Origin: Bacillus swezeyi
GTDB taxonomy: Bacteria > Bacillota > Bacilli > Bacillales > Bacillaceae
DNA length: 64,000 nt
Reading direction: 5' to 3'
Assembly: GCF_001969815.1 (NCBI RefSeq)
Contig: NZ_MRBK01000004.1
Coordinates: forward strand, 124,001 to 188,000
Shown: in pieces, positions 1 to 8,884 of the stretch
Position numbering within the stretch: position 1 is the first letter of the stretch
Layout: each line of letters starts with the position of its first letter
The notes under the pieces: model-generated
The model's input: the letters and a program-made list of their open reading frames with translations, nothing else
Databases searched by the model: none
What the model was told of the DNA's origin: nothing
Program-made: the position numbers and the translations under genes

Positions 1-216
1 GTCCTCTGCGACGTCTACATACTCACATCCGCCATAGTAACGCTTCCCGGGATATCCTTCTGCATATTTATTTGTTAAGACGGAGCCTTGAGCTTCCATG
101 ACCGCTTCACTTACAAAGTTTTCCGAAGCAATCAGCTCAATCTTCGACTGTTGACGTTTCCGCTCATCTTGAATGGCGCTAAATACTTGTTCATCTTGCG
201 CAGGTAAATGTTTCAT
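1..216 (-). CDS. glyA: Serine hydroxymethyltransferase, N-terminal 72 codons (cut by window edge)
   Basis: Converts serine and tetrahydrofolate to glycine and 5,10-methylene-THF (PLP enzyme). Reverse translation from the ATG at 216 begins [12 protein letters not shown] and continues through the conserved IELIASENF and [15 protein letters not shown] blocks of the SHMT N-terminus. The reading frame is open to the window edge, so only the first 72 residues are here. An AGGAGAGGATC site lies just upstream of the ATG. A possible PurR operator lies about 110-160 bp upstream. It precedes ywlG in the order seen in B. subtilis. Confidence 0.95.
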   Translation of the reverse strand, partial: MKHLPAQDEQVFSAIQDERKRQQSKIELIASENFVSEAVMEAQGSVLTNKYAEGYPGKRYYGGCEYVDVAED

Positions 217-252
217 CAGCGAGATCCTCTCCTATCTGTTTCCATTTCGTTT

Positions 253-374
253 ATTATACCATCTCATTGTACACGGTTTTTCATGCAAATGTAAGGGATT
301 ATTTTTGAAAATCGTTTTTTATTTTGATAAAAACCGAATATTAAAAGATTATACGATTCATATAGTTCGATATA
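253..374 (-). promoter_or_regulatory. glyA promoter with candidate PurR boxes
   Basis: On the minus strand an extended -10 (TGGTATAAT, + strand 253-258) lies 37 bp ahead of glyA. Upstream, + strand 330-342 reads AAAACCGAATATT, 12 of 13 to the PurBox consensus AWWWCCGAACWWT. Positions 362-374 carry an inverted, poorer copy (ATAGTTCGATATA, 11 of 13). Paired inverted PurBoxes are the known PurR operator form, and glyA belongs to the PurR regulon in B. subtilis. The 19-bp gap between boxes is slightly long. No good -35 is visible. Confidence 0.45.
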
Positions 375-401
375 TCATTTTTTAAGAATATTATTTCAAA
401 A

Positions 402-442
402 AAGAAAAAAGCCGGATAACCGACTCTCTTTCCGCATTCGGC
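402..442 (-). terminator. Terminator after ywlG
   Basis: A 7-bp stem with one G-U pair (436-442 with 411-417) is followed on the minus strand by six T. It begins 8 bp after the ywlG stop codon. Confidence 0.6.
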
Positions 443-450
443 GTTTTCAG

Positions 451-993
451 CTACTCCGCTTCATATACGGCGCGCACCCCGCCAATCAGTTTAGGCCTTG
501 TCCGCGCAAGTGTCACATGAGCTTCACCAAGCTGCTTCTCTGATACGCGGACGGGAACTGCCACAGGTTTTAAATGCATGCCTATGAACGTATCCCCTAT
601 GTCGATGCCTGCATCAGCCTCTATCCGCTCGACAAGCACCGGAGCTTTCATATGTTTATACGCGTATGAAGCCATCGATCCTCCCGCCTTCGGCACCGGA
701 ACGGCAAAAACGATCGGAAGGCCCCAAGCCGCGGCCGTTTCTTCTTCAACAACCAGCGATCTGTTTAAATGTTCGCAGCATTGAAAAGCAAGCGCAGCAC
801 CCGTTTTTTGCTGAAGCTCCTCAAGGCCTTTGTAGATCGTTTCTGCGATTTCTTCGCTTCCGGATGTACCGATATGCCTTCCGGCCACCTCGCTTGTGCT
901 GCATCCGATGACAGTAATCTGACCGGCACGCAAATTCGCTTCTTTATCAAATTCCTCTAAAATAGAACGCCATGTCTGTTCGAGATTTTCCAT
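451..993 (-). CDS. ywlG: YwlG, UPF0340 family protein
   Basis: A 180-residue protein of the UPF0340 (TIGR01440) family, matching B. subtilis YwlG in length and position between glyA and rpiB. No catalytic role is established. Visible features are a glycine/serine-rich stretch after residue 30 ([19 protein letters not shown]) and a cysteine pair (FQCCEH) near residue 72. No signal peptide or membrane segment is seen. It starts 15 bp downstream of the rpiB stop, so it is probably cotranscribed with rpiB, and it ends at a terminator. Confidence 0.85.
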   Translation of the reverse strand: MENLEQTWRSILEEFDKEANLRAGQITVIGCSTSEVAGRHIGTSGSEEIAETIYKGLEELQQKTGAALAFQCCEHLNRSLVVEEETAAAWGLPIVFAVPVPKAGGSMASYAYKHMKAPVLVERIEADAGIDIGDTFIGMHLKPVAVPVRVSEKQLGEAHVTLARTRPKLIGGVRAVYEAE

Positions 994-1008
994 GTTTCAT
1001 GACACCCT

Positions 1009-1458
1009 TTATACATTCTTGTCTTCATAATCAGCGATCTTTCCGATGCGGACGGCATGCCGCCCTGCAGAAAATTCCGTGGTAAGCCAAACCTTCGCAA
1101 TCTCCCGGGCCAGCCCCGGACCGATTACCCTTTCACCCATCGCCAAAACATTTGTGTCATTATGCTCTCTCGTCATTTTGGCGCTGAATACATCGTGGAC
1201 AAGAGCGCAGCGGATGCCTTTTACTTTATTGGCGGAAATGCTCATGCCGATTCCTGTGCCGCAAATTAAAATGCCTCTGTCCGCTTCCCCGTTTGCTACT
1301 TTTTGAGCGACCGGAAATGCATAATCCGGGTAGTCCACAGACCCTGAACCGCATTCACACCCTAAATCTTCATATTCAATGTTCAATTCGTCCATTAAAG
1401 TAGTAATTTCTTTTCTGATATTGATTCCGCCGTGATCTGAAGCTATGAGTACTTTCAT
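1009..1458 (-). CDS. rpiB: Ribose-5-phosphate isomerase B
   Basis: Interconverts ribose-5-phosphate and ribulose-5-phosphate in the pentose phosphate pathway. The 149-residue product starts MKVLIASDHGG. The start at 1458 was preferred to an in-frame ATG 33 bp upstream because AAGGAGGAGT stands just before it and the length equals the family's. Visible motifs are D8-H9 in SDHGG, the active-site cysteine C66 in ICGTGIGMSISANK, and H99 in REHNDTN, as expected of RpiB/LacA-LacB family enzymes. The product makes sense next to tal, fbaA and glpX further along. Confidence 0.93.
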   Translation of the reverse strand: MKVLIASDHGGINIRKEITTLMDELNIEYEDLGCECGSGSVDYPDYAFPVAQKVANGEADRGILICGTGIGMSISANKVKGIRCALVHDVFSAKMTREHNDTNVLAMGERVIGPGLAREIAKVWLTTEFSAGRHAVRIGKIADYEDKNV

Positions 1459-1606
1459 GGGATGACTCCTCCTTGTTTTATGTGCCGCCAAGAGTCTGCG
1501 GAGACTGTTCGCAGCTTGTGTCTGAGAACGTCTCTGACTTCATTTTTGATTAAGTCTATTTTACCCGCTGCAGTTTGATTTGCAAACGCTGCCTGACCTG
1601 CTTCTT

Positions 1607-2059
1607 TTATTTTGATTTCCGAGACAGCCTTTTTGCCAGCTCCTCTAATAAATGCCCAAGCTCATCCCTTGTTTTTTGATAGTCGCTGAGCGAGCCGCCA
1701 AACGGATCAGAGATATCCCCGTTTTCGCCTTTGACATACTCTTTCAGCGTATAGATTTTGTCTTTGCTCTCCGAATATTCCTGTTCAGCCAAATGTTTGT
1801 GCTGCTCTGTCATCGTCAGAACAAGGTCAGCCCATTCGACCTTTTCTTTAGAAAGCTTCGCCGATGAATGATTGAGGGCAATATTTTTCTCAAAAAGGGC
1901 CTCGACTGCATATAAAGAAGCTTTTCCGTTTTCAGGAGCAAACAATCCGGCGGATTTGACAGAGACATCCAATTTTTTGCGGGATGCCGCCGATTTAAAA
2001 AGCACTTCAGCCATGGGACTGCGGCATGTATTTCCTGTACAGACAAATAAGATGTTCAA
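1607..2059 (-). CDS. ywlE: Protein-arginine-phosphatase YwlE
   Basis: A low-molecular-weight tyrosine-phosphatase fold protein that removes phosphate from phosphoarginine, opposing the McsB kinase and so controlling CtsR/ClpC quality control. The CX5R loop is C7-TGNTC-R13, with T11, the residue known to favour phosphoarginine. The general acid lies in DPFGG (D118). The 150-residue length is the family's. It lies between rpiB and mntP as in B. subtilis. Confidence 0.93.
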   Translation of the reverse strand: MNILFVCTGNTCRSPMAEVLFKSAASRKKLDVSVKSAGLFAPENGKASLYAVEALFEKNIALNHSSAKLSKEKVEWADLVLTMTEQHKHLAEQEYSESKDKIYTLKEYVKGENGDISDPFGGSLSDYQKTRDELGHLLEELAKRLSRKSK

Positions 2060-2127
2060 TCTCGTTCACTCCTTTCTTTTATTATAATGGATTTGGACAA
2101 AAAATAATAAAATCCGCTTCAGAAATA

Positions 2128-2155
2128 TAAAAAGAGGGGTTCCCCCCCCTCTTCT
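2128..2155 (-). terminator. Terminator after mntP
   Basis: A G/C-rich stem (2146-2152 with 2133-2139) is followed on the minus strand by TTTTTATATTTC. It sits 55 bp beyond the mntP stop. Confidence 0.75.
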
Positions 2156-2209
2156 CCCGAGTCTGCATTATACTATGGCAAAACGAAAGATGACTTTCGC
2201 ATATTCGGC

Positions 2210-2770
2210 TTAAATGGGCAGCAAAAGCTTCAGCCCGAAGCTGAGCAAAATCGCACCGCCCAGCGCTTCACTATATGCGCCGATCCATGACTGGACTTGT
2301 TTTCCGAGCAAAAGTCCCGCCCATGTTAAGACCATGCTGAAAAGTCCGAATAAACAGATCGTTAAAATCGGCTTCGTTCCGTAGAGACCGAGGCTGAGGC
2401 CGACCGAAAAACTGTCTAGACTGACGCCGACAGCAAAAATGAATAAGCCGAAACCGTTTGGAGAAATCATCTGCTCTCCGCTTTTATTCAAAGATGCGGC
2501 AATCATCTGAATGCCGAGCACCAGCAATAGTGCTCCGCCAATATAACCCGCAAGCGCTCCAAGCGCATCAGATAGAAACTGTCCTGCAATCATACCGCCA
2601 AGCGGCATGATGACATGGAATAGCCCAATGATGACGCCGATTTGAAAAATTTGACTTCTTCTCAGCTTGGCCATCCCCATTCCAAGTCCCACTGAAAAAG
2701 CATCCATGCCAAGTGCAAAGGCCATGATACTCAGTGTCAGAATTTCACCTATTAACACGTCTACATTCAT
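2210..2770 (-). CDS. mntP: Manganese efflux pump MntP
   Basis: Exports Mn(II) from the cytoplasm. A 186-residue polytopic membrane protein with about six helices and the duplicated family motif, seen as [15 protein letters not shown] near residue 22 and [15 protein letters not shown] in the second half; the two Asp residues are the expected metal ligands. The start at 2770 was chosen over an upstream in-frame ATG because AAGGGGGAA precedes it by about 5 bp and the family length is near 183. Formerly YwlD. No yybP-ykoY riboswitch was seen upstream. Confidence 0.92.
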   Translation of the reverse strand: MNVDVLIGEILTLSIMAFALGMDAFSVGLGMGMAKLRRSQIFQIGVIIGLFHVIMPLGGMIAGQFLSDALGALAGYIGGALLLVLGIQMIAASLNKSGEQMISPNGFGLFIFAVGVSLDSFSVGLSLGLYGTKPILTICLFGLFSMVLTWAGLLLGKQVQSWIGAYSEALGGAILLSFGLKLLLPI

Positions 2771-2845
2771 GAGATTCCCCCTTGGACACGCCAGCTTTTC
2801 TAGCCTATGCACGTCCAAAGAGGGATAGAACAAACGAAGGGCGCC

Positions 2846-3895
2846 CTACGCCTCGATCACACGGTGCCCGGCCGCTTTTAACAATCGGTTCATCACCGCA
2901 CGGCCTACGCCTTCCTCAGGGAAAGACTCAGCGAAAATAAAATCGGGTTTCTCTTCATCAAAACTGCGGAGACTGTCATATAGTCCGGCAGCAACGGTTT
3001 CCAAGCGGTCTCTCCTGCCGCAAATTCGCACGACATCCGCACGGTAGGCGCCGGCCCGCTCCTCAGTGGTGAGAATCCCTACTCTCATTCCATCTTTCTG
3101 ATATTGCTCAATCAGCTGCTGTATGTTTTTAAGGCTCCCCTTTATGATGGCGAGCGGCGCTTCCGGGGCATAATGAGTATATTTCATCCCCGGTGACAAA
3201 GGGGCCTTTTTTTCGTCCGTGATTCCCTGATCAATTAAAACTGGACCAGCCGCTTCTTCGAGCTGCTCTTTCGTCACACCGCCGGGTCTTAAAATGACCG
3301 GGACATCTCCTGTGCAGGAGACAACTGTGGATTCCACCCCAACGCCGGTGGGGCCGCCGTCGACTACTCCTGCAATCCGGCCGTTCAAATCGTGGATGAC
3401 ATGCTCCGCCTTGGTCGGACTTGGTTTGCCTGATAAATTCGCACTCGGAGCAGCCACAGGAACACCGGCTCTTTTGATGAGTTCAAGCGCTACCGGATGA
3501 TCAGGCATTCTGACTGCCACGGTGTCAAGACCTGCTGTCACTCTTGTGGATAACACGCCCTTCTTGCAAGGTAAAACAATTGTCAGCGGCCCCGGCCAAA
3601 AGTGTTTCATAAGCGTTTCAGCCTGAGCTGAATCCGCCTCTGCAATTTCTTTGAGCTGCCCGATTTCAGCAATGTGGACAATAAGGGGATTGTCGCTCGG
3701 ACGCCCTTTGGCTTCATATATTTTGGCAACGGCGTCATTATTTTTCGCGTTTGCCCCAAGCCCATAAACGGTCTCTGTCGGAAATGCGACCGTTTCATTC
3801 TGCTGCAGCAGCCGGGCCGCTTGTGTAATTTGTGGATAGTTTGTGGACAAATCTTCTTTTACATCCACAGTCCATAACTTTGTATTCATCAACAT
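2846..3895 (-). CDS. ywlC: Threonylcarbamoyl-AMP synthase (Sua5/YwlC)
   Basis: Makes L-threonylcarbamoyladenylate from threonine, bicarbonate and ATP for tRNA t6A37 synthesis. An N-terminal YrdC domain carries FPTETVYGLG, KGRPSDNPL and APSANLSGKPSPT. A C-terminal Sua5 domain follows the SPGMKYTHYAP linker. About 349 residues, full Sua5 length rather than a bare YrdC domain. Two ATGs (3895 and 3889) lie after AAGGGAGAA; the exact start is uncertain by two codons. mntP is 75 bp downstream. Confidence 0.92.
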   Translation of the reverse strand: MLMNTKLWTVDVKEDLSTNYPQITQAARLLQQNETVAFPTETVYGLGANAKNNDAVAKIYEAKGRPSDNPLIVHIAEIGQLKEIAEADSAQAETLMKHFWPGPLTIVLPCKKGVLSTRVTAGLDTVAVRMPDHPVALELIKRAGVPVAAPSANLSGKPSPTKAEHVIHDLNGRIAGVVDGGPTGVGVESTVVSCTGDVPVILRPGGVTKEQLEEAAGPVLIDQGITDEKKAPLSPGMKYTHYAPEAPLAIIKGSLKNIQQLIEQYQKDGMRVGILTTEERAGAYRADVVRICGRRDRLETVAAGLYDSLRSFDEEKPDFIFAESFPEEGVGRAVMNRLLKAAGHRVIEA

Positions 3896-4047
3896 CAATT
3901 CTCCCTTAACAAAACACTAAAAACGTTAATTTTTCATGTAAATCCTGTTGAAAGTATAAAAGATGAAGGAAAAGAAAACAAGCGTTGTCCACATTTTGTG
4001 GATAACGCTTTTGAAACCGTGGATATCTCTGTGTATAAGTCAAATGG

Positions 4048-4491
4048 TCAACCCGGCGTTTTCACCATTAAAACGGCTCCGCTTACATTAAGTGAATCTG
4101 AGACGTGTTCAGATCCACAAAGTTCTTCAGGGAGGCTTCCTGCTCGCTTGAACCCCATTACTTCAAGGAAATCCATTGATGTGCCGTTGTTGGCAACCAG
4201 ATATAATGTATGAATCCCCCGCTTCTCGCACAATACCTGCATACCTTGAAACAGGGAGACGATATGGCCTTGACTCAGCTTGTCAGACACGACAAGAGAA
4301 CGCAAGAGCCCTTTTTCATTTTCTAATTCCTCCATTCCGAGGCAGGCGACGATTTTGTTTGGGGGATCTTCCATCATAATAAACTGACTCCTATTTTCCT
4401 CAATTCCTTTATGGCTCGTCCCAGCTTCTTTTAAGAAAGCTTCAATCACATTTATGTCTTTCTCTTCTGCTAACCTCAATTGATAGAACAT
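4048..4491 (-). CDS. ywlB: GNAT-fold N-acetyltransferase YwlB
   Basis: A 147-residue GNAT-like protein. The central LLRSLVVSDKLSQGHIVSLF segment corresponds to the acetyl-CoA-binding V/LRxLVVxxxxRGxG region, although the usual glycine-rich loop is weakened. YLVANNGTSMDFLEVMGFKR is the typical helix-4/strand-5 end. The substrate is unknown. Position upstream of ywlC matches B. subtilis ywlB. Confidence 0.8.
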   Translation of the reverse strand: MFYQLRLAEEKDINVIEAFLKEAGTSHKGIEENRSQFIMMEDPPNKIVACLGMEELENEKGLLRSLVVSDKLSQGHIVSLFQGMQVLCEKRGIHTLYLVANNGTSMDFLEVMGFKRAGSLPEELCGSEHVSDSLNVSGAVLMVKTPG

Positions 4492-4824
4492 CTTTTCACC
4501 CCGTTTTTAGCTTCTCTATTCAATCTATGAGGGCGACAGTAAAATATACCTTTTGATTCGCAAGAAACCCGGCTACCCTTATGTCAATTTTGATTAGCAG
4601 GAACCATTGGAAAATACAAATAAAGATTTCCGCTGCTGTTAAACCATTTTCTTAAAATTCCTTCATTCGCTTCTGCCGTGTCATTGAAAGGCGCACAGCA
4701 AATGCAAAGAATAGACTCTGCCAAATTCAATCCCGACGCCGTTTTGGAAAATTATATCATATTGCATACGCATGAATAACCACCCGTCATACAAATCAAT
4801 ATCCTTGAAAAACTGAGATGGTTC
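4492..4824. other. Intergenic stretch between spoIIR terminator and ywlB, no gene recognised
   Basis: About 330 bp of AT-rich sequence. Short open frames exist but none has a ribosome-binding site, a family resemblance or codon use like its neighbours. It presumably holds the ywlB promoter; no convincing -35/-10 pair was picked. Confidence 0.5.
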
Positions 4825-4873
4825 AAATAAAACAAAGACCGTCCCCCTGCCGATTAAGCTGCAAGGAGCGGCC
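4825..4873 (-). terminator. Terminator after spoIIR
   Basis: An imperfect stem (GGCCG-CTCCT against AGGGG-ACGGTC, one mismatch and G-U pairs) is followed on the minus strand by TTTGTTTTATTT, just after the spoIIR stop at 4878. Confidence 0.55.
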
Positions 4874-4877
4874 TTTT

Positions 4878-5525
4878 TCACGAGAAAAGCCCTGTAAACC
4901 ATTCGACAAGAAAGAATTTCACTTCTTTATCTTCTTCCTTTTCTTCACCGGATAATGCCAAAGCATCCGTTTCAGTCGTTTTTTCTTCTTCTGCTTGATC
5001 TTCATCAGGTGATTTAACGGCTTCTCCATTCGAAAAATCAAGAAAGCACAGCGGCGGAAACAGGACGCACCACCAATTGGCTCCCTCACCTTCTCCTAAC
5101 GTAATTAACACAGCCTCATACTCTCCGGCCGGATAGACCATATTACCGTACAATTTTGTCGGGAATGAAACTTTGTCAAAGTTGACGTCTACTGACTGAC
5201 TTGCATTCTCGCGTTTCATGGCATCCTTTGCGATTTTTTTAATTTCAGGCAGTTTTGAACGGATGACCTGTCTCGCTTCCTTCATCGAAGTCAAATCTTC
5301 TACCCATTTCGTGATCTCTTGATTGACCTCATCTCTGATTTTGCGTTTAAGGTTTTGGTCGCTCTCACTGTCGCTGTTTGCCAAAATCCGCAAGCGAATC
5401 GCTTCGTCCGGAATGACGGCCGGCTCCCCGCCGGATGATTGTGCCGTCTCCTCTGTCGCAAGGTTGGCAATCGCTCCTATTAATAAAAGAAATATATAAA
5501 CACAAGCCATAAATGATTTCTTCAT
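4878..5525 (-). CDS. spoIIR: Stage II sporulation protein R
   Basis: Forespore-made secreted signal that triggers SpoIIGA processing of pro-SigE in the mother cell. The 215-residue product begins with a signal-anchor (MKKSFMACVYIFLLLIGAI), then the conserved AIRLRILANSDSESDQ and LYGNMVYPAGEYEAV and WWCVLFPPLCF blocks. An acidic linker precedes the VKFFLVEWFTGLFS tail. The start at 5525 gives the family N-terminus; an upstream in-frame ATG would add 18 unlikely residues. A SigF-like promoter lies 43 bp upstream. Confidence 0.93.
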   Translation of the reverse strand: MKKSFMACVYIFLLLIGAIANLATEETAQSSGGEPAVIPDEAIRLRILANSDSESDQNLKRKIRDEVNQEITKWVEDLTSMKEARQVIRSKLPEIKKIAKDAMKRENASQSVDVNFDKVSFPTKLYGNMVYPAGEYEAVLITLGEGEGANWWCVLFPPLCFLDFSNGEAVKSPDEDQAEEEKTTETDALALSGEEKEEDKEVKFFLVEWFTGLFS

Positions 5526-5567
5526 TTTTCCCACCGTTCCTCTCCGTTCTTCAACCTTTTCTAGCCA

Positions 5568-5597
5568 CATTATGGTCAAAAATGAAACGGTTTAAAC
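5568..5597 (-). promoter_or_regulatory. SigF-type promoter of spoIIR
   Basis: On the minus strand GTTTA (-35), 15-bp spacer, GACCATAATG (-10). The SigF consensus is GYWTA-N15-GGNNANAHTR, so there is one mismatch. spoIIR is a known SigF-dependent gene in B. subtilis. Confidence 0.55.
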
Positions 5598-5650
5598 GGC
5601 GTCCGGCAAAAAATCTATTAAGCTTTTAAACTAAGTTGACTGGATAACAA

Positions 5651-5682
5651 AAAAGAACAGCCTGGCTCCGGCTGTTCTTTTT
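5651..5682 (-). terminator. Terminator after prmC
   Basis: A perfect 9-bp stem (AGAACAGCC with its complement, loop TGGCTCC) with a T-run on the minus strand, immediately after the prmC stop. Confidence 0.85.
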
Positions 5683-6548
5683 CAGCTGCAATGTTCGATT
5701 ACAGCCCATACAATGCGGTCTTTTCCATTGAGATCCTTCTTCACCTGAACTTCCGCTTTCGGAAAGAACTGTTGAAACATATCCCGAACGGCGTTTCCCT
5801 GTGTCCAGCCAATTTCAAAAACAATCAATGCTTTATCCGCAATGACCTCGGGCAATTCCTTCATCAAGCGATAATAAAACCGCAAGCCGTCGGCTCCGTC
5901 CGTCAAGGCTCCGACAGGTTCGTGCAGGCGGACGACATCTGACAGCGTCCGCATCTCTTCCTCTGATATATAAGGAGGATTCGAAACGATGACATCCGCT
6001 TTTTTGCTTTGCATCATCAGCGGCTGCAGCAAATCGCCGCAGATGAAATCCACTTTTGCTCCGAGCCTTTTTGCATTATTCTCCGCTGTTCTCAGCGCTT
6101 CTTCAGAAATGTCTGTGGCCGTTACGGAGAAGCGCTTGCTCTCCAGTGCAAGGGTAACGGAGATAGCTCCGCTCCCCGTACCGACGTCGATGGTTTCAAG
6201 GCATTCCTTTTCAGGAAAAACCTGATGGGCCTCAGAAAGGACGGCTTCAACGACTTCTTCCGTTTCAGGACGGGGAATCAGAACATGTTCATTGACTAAA
6301 AATTCCCGGCCGTAAAACCATTCCTTTCCGGTGATATATTGAACGGGTACACCTGATTGGTGCATCTCAACAGACTTTTTAAATTGCAGAAAATCGTTTT
6401 CACGCATCGCATCATGAAAGCTGGCCAACAGTTTGCTGCGTTCCATTTTAAGCTGGTCAGCCAGCAAAATTTCTGCGGCATTTCGGTCTCTTCCCGCGTC
6501 AGTTAAATAAGAAGAAGCCCAATGAAGGGCTTCGAAAATCGTTTTCAT
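5682..6548 (-). CDS. prmC: Release factor glutamine methyltransferase
   Basis: Methylates the glutamine of the GGQ motif in release factors using S-adenosylmethionine. 288 residues: an N-terminal helical domain, SAM-binding motif I DVGTGSGAIS at 121-130, and the catalytic NPPY at 190-193. It begins 2 bp after the prfA stop, so enzyme and substrate are cotranscribed, as in most Firmicutes. Confidence 0.95.
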   Translation of the reverse strand: MKTIFEALHWASSYLTDAGRDRNAAEILLADQLKMERSKLLASFHDAMRENDFLQFKKSVEMHQSGVPVQYITGKEWFYGREFLVNEHVLIPRPETEEVVEAVLSEAHQVFPEKECLETIDVGTGSGAISVTLALESKRFSVTATDISEEALRTAENNAKRLGAKVDFICGDLLQPLMMQSKKADVIVSNPPYISEEEMRTLSDVVRLHEPVGALTDGADGLRFYYRLMKELPEVIADKALIVFEIGWTQGNAVRDMFQQFFPKAEVQVKKDLNGKDRIVWAVIEHCS

Positions 6549-6550
6549 CT

Positions 6551-7630
6551 TTAGCTCTCCGCATGCTGAAGCTTGCTTGACTGATCTTCTACGATCAGTG
6601 CGTCAATGACTTCATCAAGCTTGCCCTCAAGTATTTGGTCGAGCTTTTGGATCGTTAAACCGATCCGGTGATCTGTCACGCGGTTTTGCGGAAAGTTATA
6701 CGTGCGGATGCGCTCAGAGCGGTCTCCTGTACCGACGGCTGATTTTCGGTTTTGATCATATTCAGCTTGTGCTTCCTGCTGAAATTTATCATAAATTCTT
6801 GCGCGCAGCACCTTCATTGCCTTTTCTTTGTTTTTAATCTGTGATTTCTCATCCTGGCATGAAACGACAACACCGGTCGGAAGGTGTGTCAGCCGCACGG
6901 CGGACATCGTCGTATTTACGCTTTGCCCTCCTGGACCGCTTGAAGCGAACGTATCGACGCGAATATCTTTCTCATGTATTTCAACTTCGACTTCTTCTGC
7001 TTCAGGCAGACAGGCAACCGTAGCCGTCGACGTATGGATGCGCCCGCCGGATTCCGTCTCAGGTACGCGCTGCACGCGGTGCGCACCGTTCTCGTATTTC
7101 ATCCTTGAGTATGCACCGTTTCCATTAATCATAAAAATAATCTCTTTATAGCCGCCTGTGCCTGTCGTATTGGCTTCCATCACTTCTGTTTTCCAGCCCT
7201 GCAGTTCGGCATACCGGCTGTACATCCGGTAAAGGTTTCCGGCAAATAATGCCGCTTCCTCGCCGCCTGCCGCCCCGCGGATCTCCATAATAACGTTTTT
7301 ATCATCGTTCGGATCTTTCGGGATAAGCAATACCTTCAGTTGGTCTGTCAGCGTTTCGGTTTCTTCCTGCAGCTCTGAAATCTCCTCTTTGACCATTTCG
7401 CGCATTTCACTATCGAGCTTTTCTTCAAGCATCGCTTTTGCATCATTAAGCTGCTCTGCTGCGCTCCGATAACGTCTATATACTTCAACTGTTTCCTGTA
7501 TATCAGATTGCTCTTTTGAATATTCTCTAAGCTTCTTCGGATCATTGACAACTTCCGGGTCGCTTAAGAGCTCATTTAATTTTTCATACCGATCTTCTAT
7601 CGATTTTAAACGGTCTAACACGGTCTTCAC
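6551..7630 (-). CDS. prfA: Peptide chain release factor 1
   Basis: Recognises UAA and UAG and triggers peptide release. 359 residues. The stop-codon reading tripeptide is P190-E-T192 in the [12 protein letters not shown] block, and the catalytic GGQ is at 234-236 in [10 protein letters not shown]. The N-terminal half is the usual coiled helical domain. Downstream prmC modifies its glutamine. Confidence 0.96.
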   Translation of the reverse strand: MKTVLDRLKSIEDRYEKLNELLSDPEVVNDPKKLREYSKEQSDIQETVEVYRRYRSAAEQLNDAKAMLEEKLDSEMREMVKEEISELQEETETLTDQLKVLLIPKDPNDDKNVIMEIRGAAGGEEAALFAGNLYRMYSRYAELQGWKTEVMEANTTGTGGYKEIIFMINGNGAYSRMKYENGAHRVQRVPETESGGRIHTSTATVACLPEAEEVEVEIHEKDIRVDTFASSGPGGQSVNTTMSAVRLTHLPTGVVVSCQDEKSQIKNKEKAMKVLRARIYDKFQQEAQAEYDQNRKSAVGTGDRSERIRTYNFPQNRVTDHRIGLTIQKLDQILEGKLDEVIDALIVEDQSSKLQHAES

Positions 7631-7745
7631 CTCTGTTTGCTGTGCGTAACATTCTAATTATAGTATAGGGACTGCTCCCAGTCAAAACAACTTGGCAGAT
7701 TGCGCTTTTTAGTATACTTTTAAGAAAAAAGGAGTTTGCCGCTAT

Positions 7746-8129
7746 ATGCTTGAATCGATCCATCACACTGCGATCATCTGCTCAGATTATGAAGCATCCA
7801 AATCATTTTATGTCGACAAGCTCGGCCTTGAGATCCTCAGCGAAACCTACAGAAAGGATCGGGATTCATACAAACTGGACCTCTCTTTAAACGGCCGGTA
7901 CGTCATTGAGCTGTTTTCGTTCCCGAATCCGCCCAAACGCCTTACCAGGCCGGAGGCAGCTGGTCTCCGCCATTTGGCGTTCACCGTAAACGACCTTGAT
8001 CATGCCGTCAGCAAGCTTCGCGAAAAAGGCGTATCGACAGAGCCGGTCCGCATCGACCCGGGAACTGGTAAGCGGTTTACTTTTTTCTCCGATCCCGACG
8101 GGCTGCCTTTAGAGCTTTATGAACCATAA
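7746..8129 (+). CDS. ywkD: Glyoxalase/VOC family protein YwkD
   Basis: A 127-residue vicinal-oxygen-chelate protein with two beta-alpha-beta-beta-beta modules. Candidate metal ligands are H7/H8 (SIHHTAI), E56 (YVIELFSF), H77 (GLRHLAF) and E124 (LELYEP). Such proteins include lactoylglutathione lyase and methylmalonyl-CoA epimerase; the substrate here cannot be told. It is divergent from prfA. An AAAGGAG site lies 10 bp before the ATG. Confidence 0.82.
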   Translation: MLESIHHTAIICSDYEASKSFYVDKLGLEILSETYRKDRDSYKLDLSLNGRYVIELFSFPNPPKRLTRPEAAGLRHLAFTVNDLDHAVSKLREKGVSTEPVRIDPGTGKRFTFFSDPDGLPLELYEP

Positions 8130-8209
8130 CGCTAAATTATACGTGTTGAGCGGGCAGTCTGGGGAAATATCGCTTTCTTTGCCGAATCCCTTCTTCTTTT
8201 GTCTAACAG

Positions 8210-8236
8210 GAAGGAAGCTTTCGATCCGGGTCGAAT
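8210..8236 (+). promoter_or_regulatory. Candidate SigH promoter of racA
   Basis: GAAGGAAGC, an 11-bp spacer, then GTCGAAT. The core elements of the SigH consensus (RNAGGAWWW-N11/12-RNNGAAT) are present, but the last two -35 bases do not match. racA is an early sporulation gene, so this fits. Confidence 0.45.
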
Positions 8237-8282
8237 ACCCCTTTTAGATGTTTTAGTTACAGGTTAAAAGGAGGTATCCAAA

Positions 8283-8834
8283 ATGAATACAACTGATGCG
8301 GCAAACAAACTCGGCGTTTCCACAAAAACGGTGCAGCGCTGGGTCAAACAGCTGCAACTGCCCGCTTCACGGAATGAGCTTGGACACTACTTCTTCACAG
8401 ACGAAGACATCGCCGTTTTAAAGGAAGTCAAGGAGCAGCTGAAAAAGGGAACCCCAATGCAGAATGTCACAGTTGCACGGCCGAAAAAATCCTTCTTCAT
8501 CAAGAAAAATGAAACTGTCCAAGCGAAAGCCCCGGAGCATTTGAACGCGTTAATCGAAGAAAAACTGGAGCAGTTCTTGCAGCATGAACAGCTTGAACGC
8601 GAGCTGCTTCAAAAAAAAATCGCCGAGCTGGAAAGGAAGCTGGAGCAAAAAGCGGATGAAGTCGTCTCCTATCAGCTGCTTCAGCAAAGACGCGAGCTTG
8701 AAGAAGAGCGGCAGCAAATTAAAAATCTTGAGCGAAAAATCAGTGAATTGGAAAACAGCAAAGACAAGAAAGAACCAGCTGTCAAAAGAGAAGAAAAACC
8801 GAAAAGCAAATTCAAATCCATTTTCTCTTTTTAA
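8283..8834 (+). CDS. racA: Chromosome-anchoring protein RacA
   Basis: Binds near oriC and tethers the chromosome to the cell pole through DivIVA during axial filament formation at sporulation onset. 183 residues: an N-terminal MerR-like winged helix (TTDAANKLGVSTKTVQRWVKQ) and DNA-contact segment, a linker from about 65 to 85, then a long coiled coil rich in E/K/L/Q from 85 to 160, and a basic tail KSKFKSIFSF. AAGGAGGTATCC precedes the ATG. Confidence 0.93.
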   Translation: MNTTDAANKLGVSTKTVQRWVKQLQLPASRNELGHYFFTDEDIAVLKEVKEQLKKGTPMQNVTVARPKKSFFIKKNETVQAKAPEHLNALIEEKLEQFLQHEQLERELLQKKIAELERKLEQKADEVVSYQLLQQRRELEEERQQIKNLERKISELENSKDKKEPAVKREEKPKSKFKSIFSF

Positions 8835-8838
8835 ACAC

Positions 8839-8884
8839 AAAAAGCTTGCAAGTGCTGTCGAAACGGCAACTTGCAAGCTTTTTC
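8839..8884. terminator. Bidirectional terminator between racA and ywkB
   Basis: A 13-bp perfect stem (AAAGCTTGCAAGT and complement) flanked by A and T runs on both sides, so it can serve both convergent genes. Confidence 0.9.

Noticed and set aside
4681..4902. Open frame of 73 codons downstream of spoIIR
   Set aside because: It overlaps the spoIIR end and its terminator, has no ribosome-binding site and resembles nothing known.
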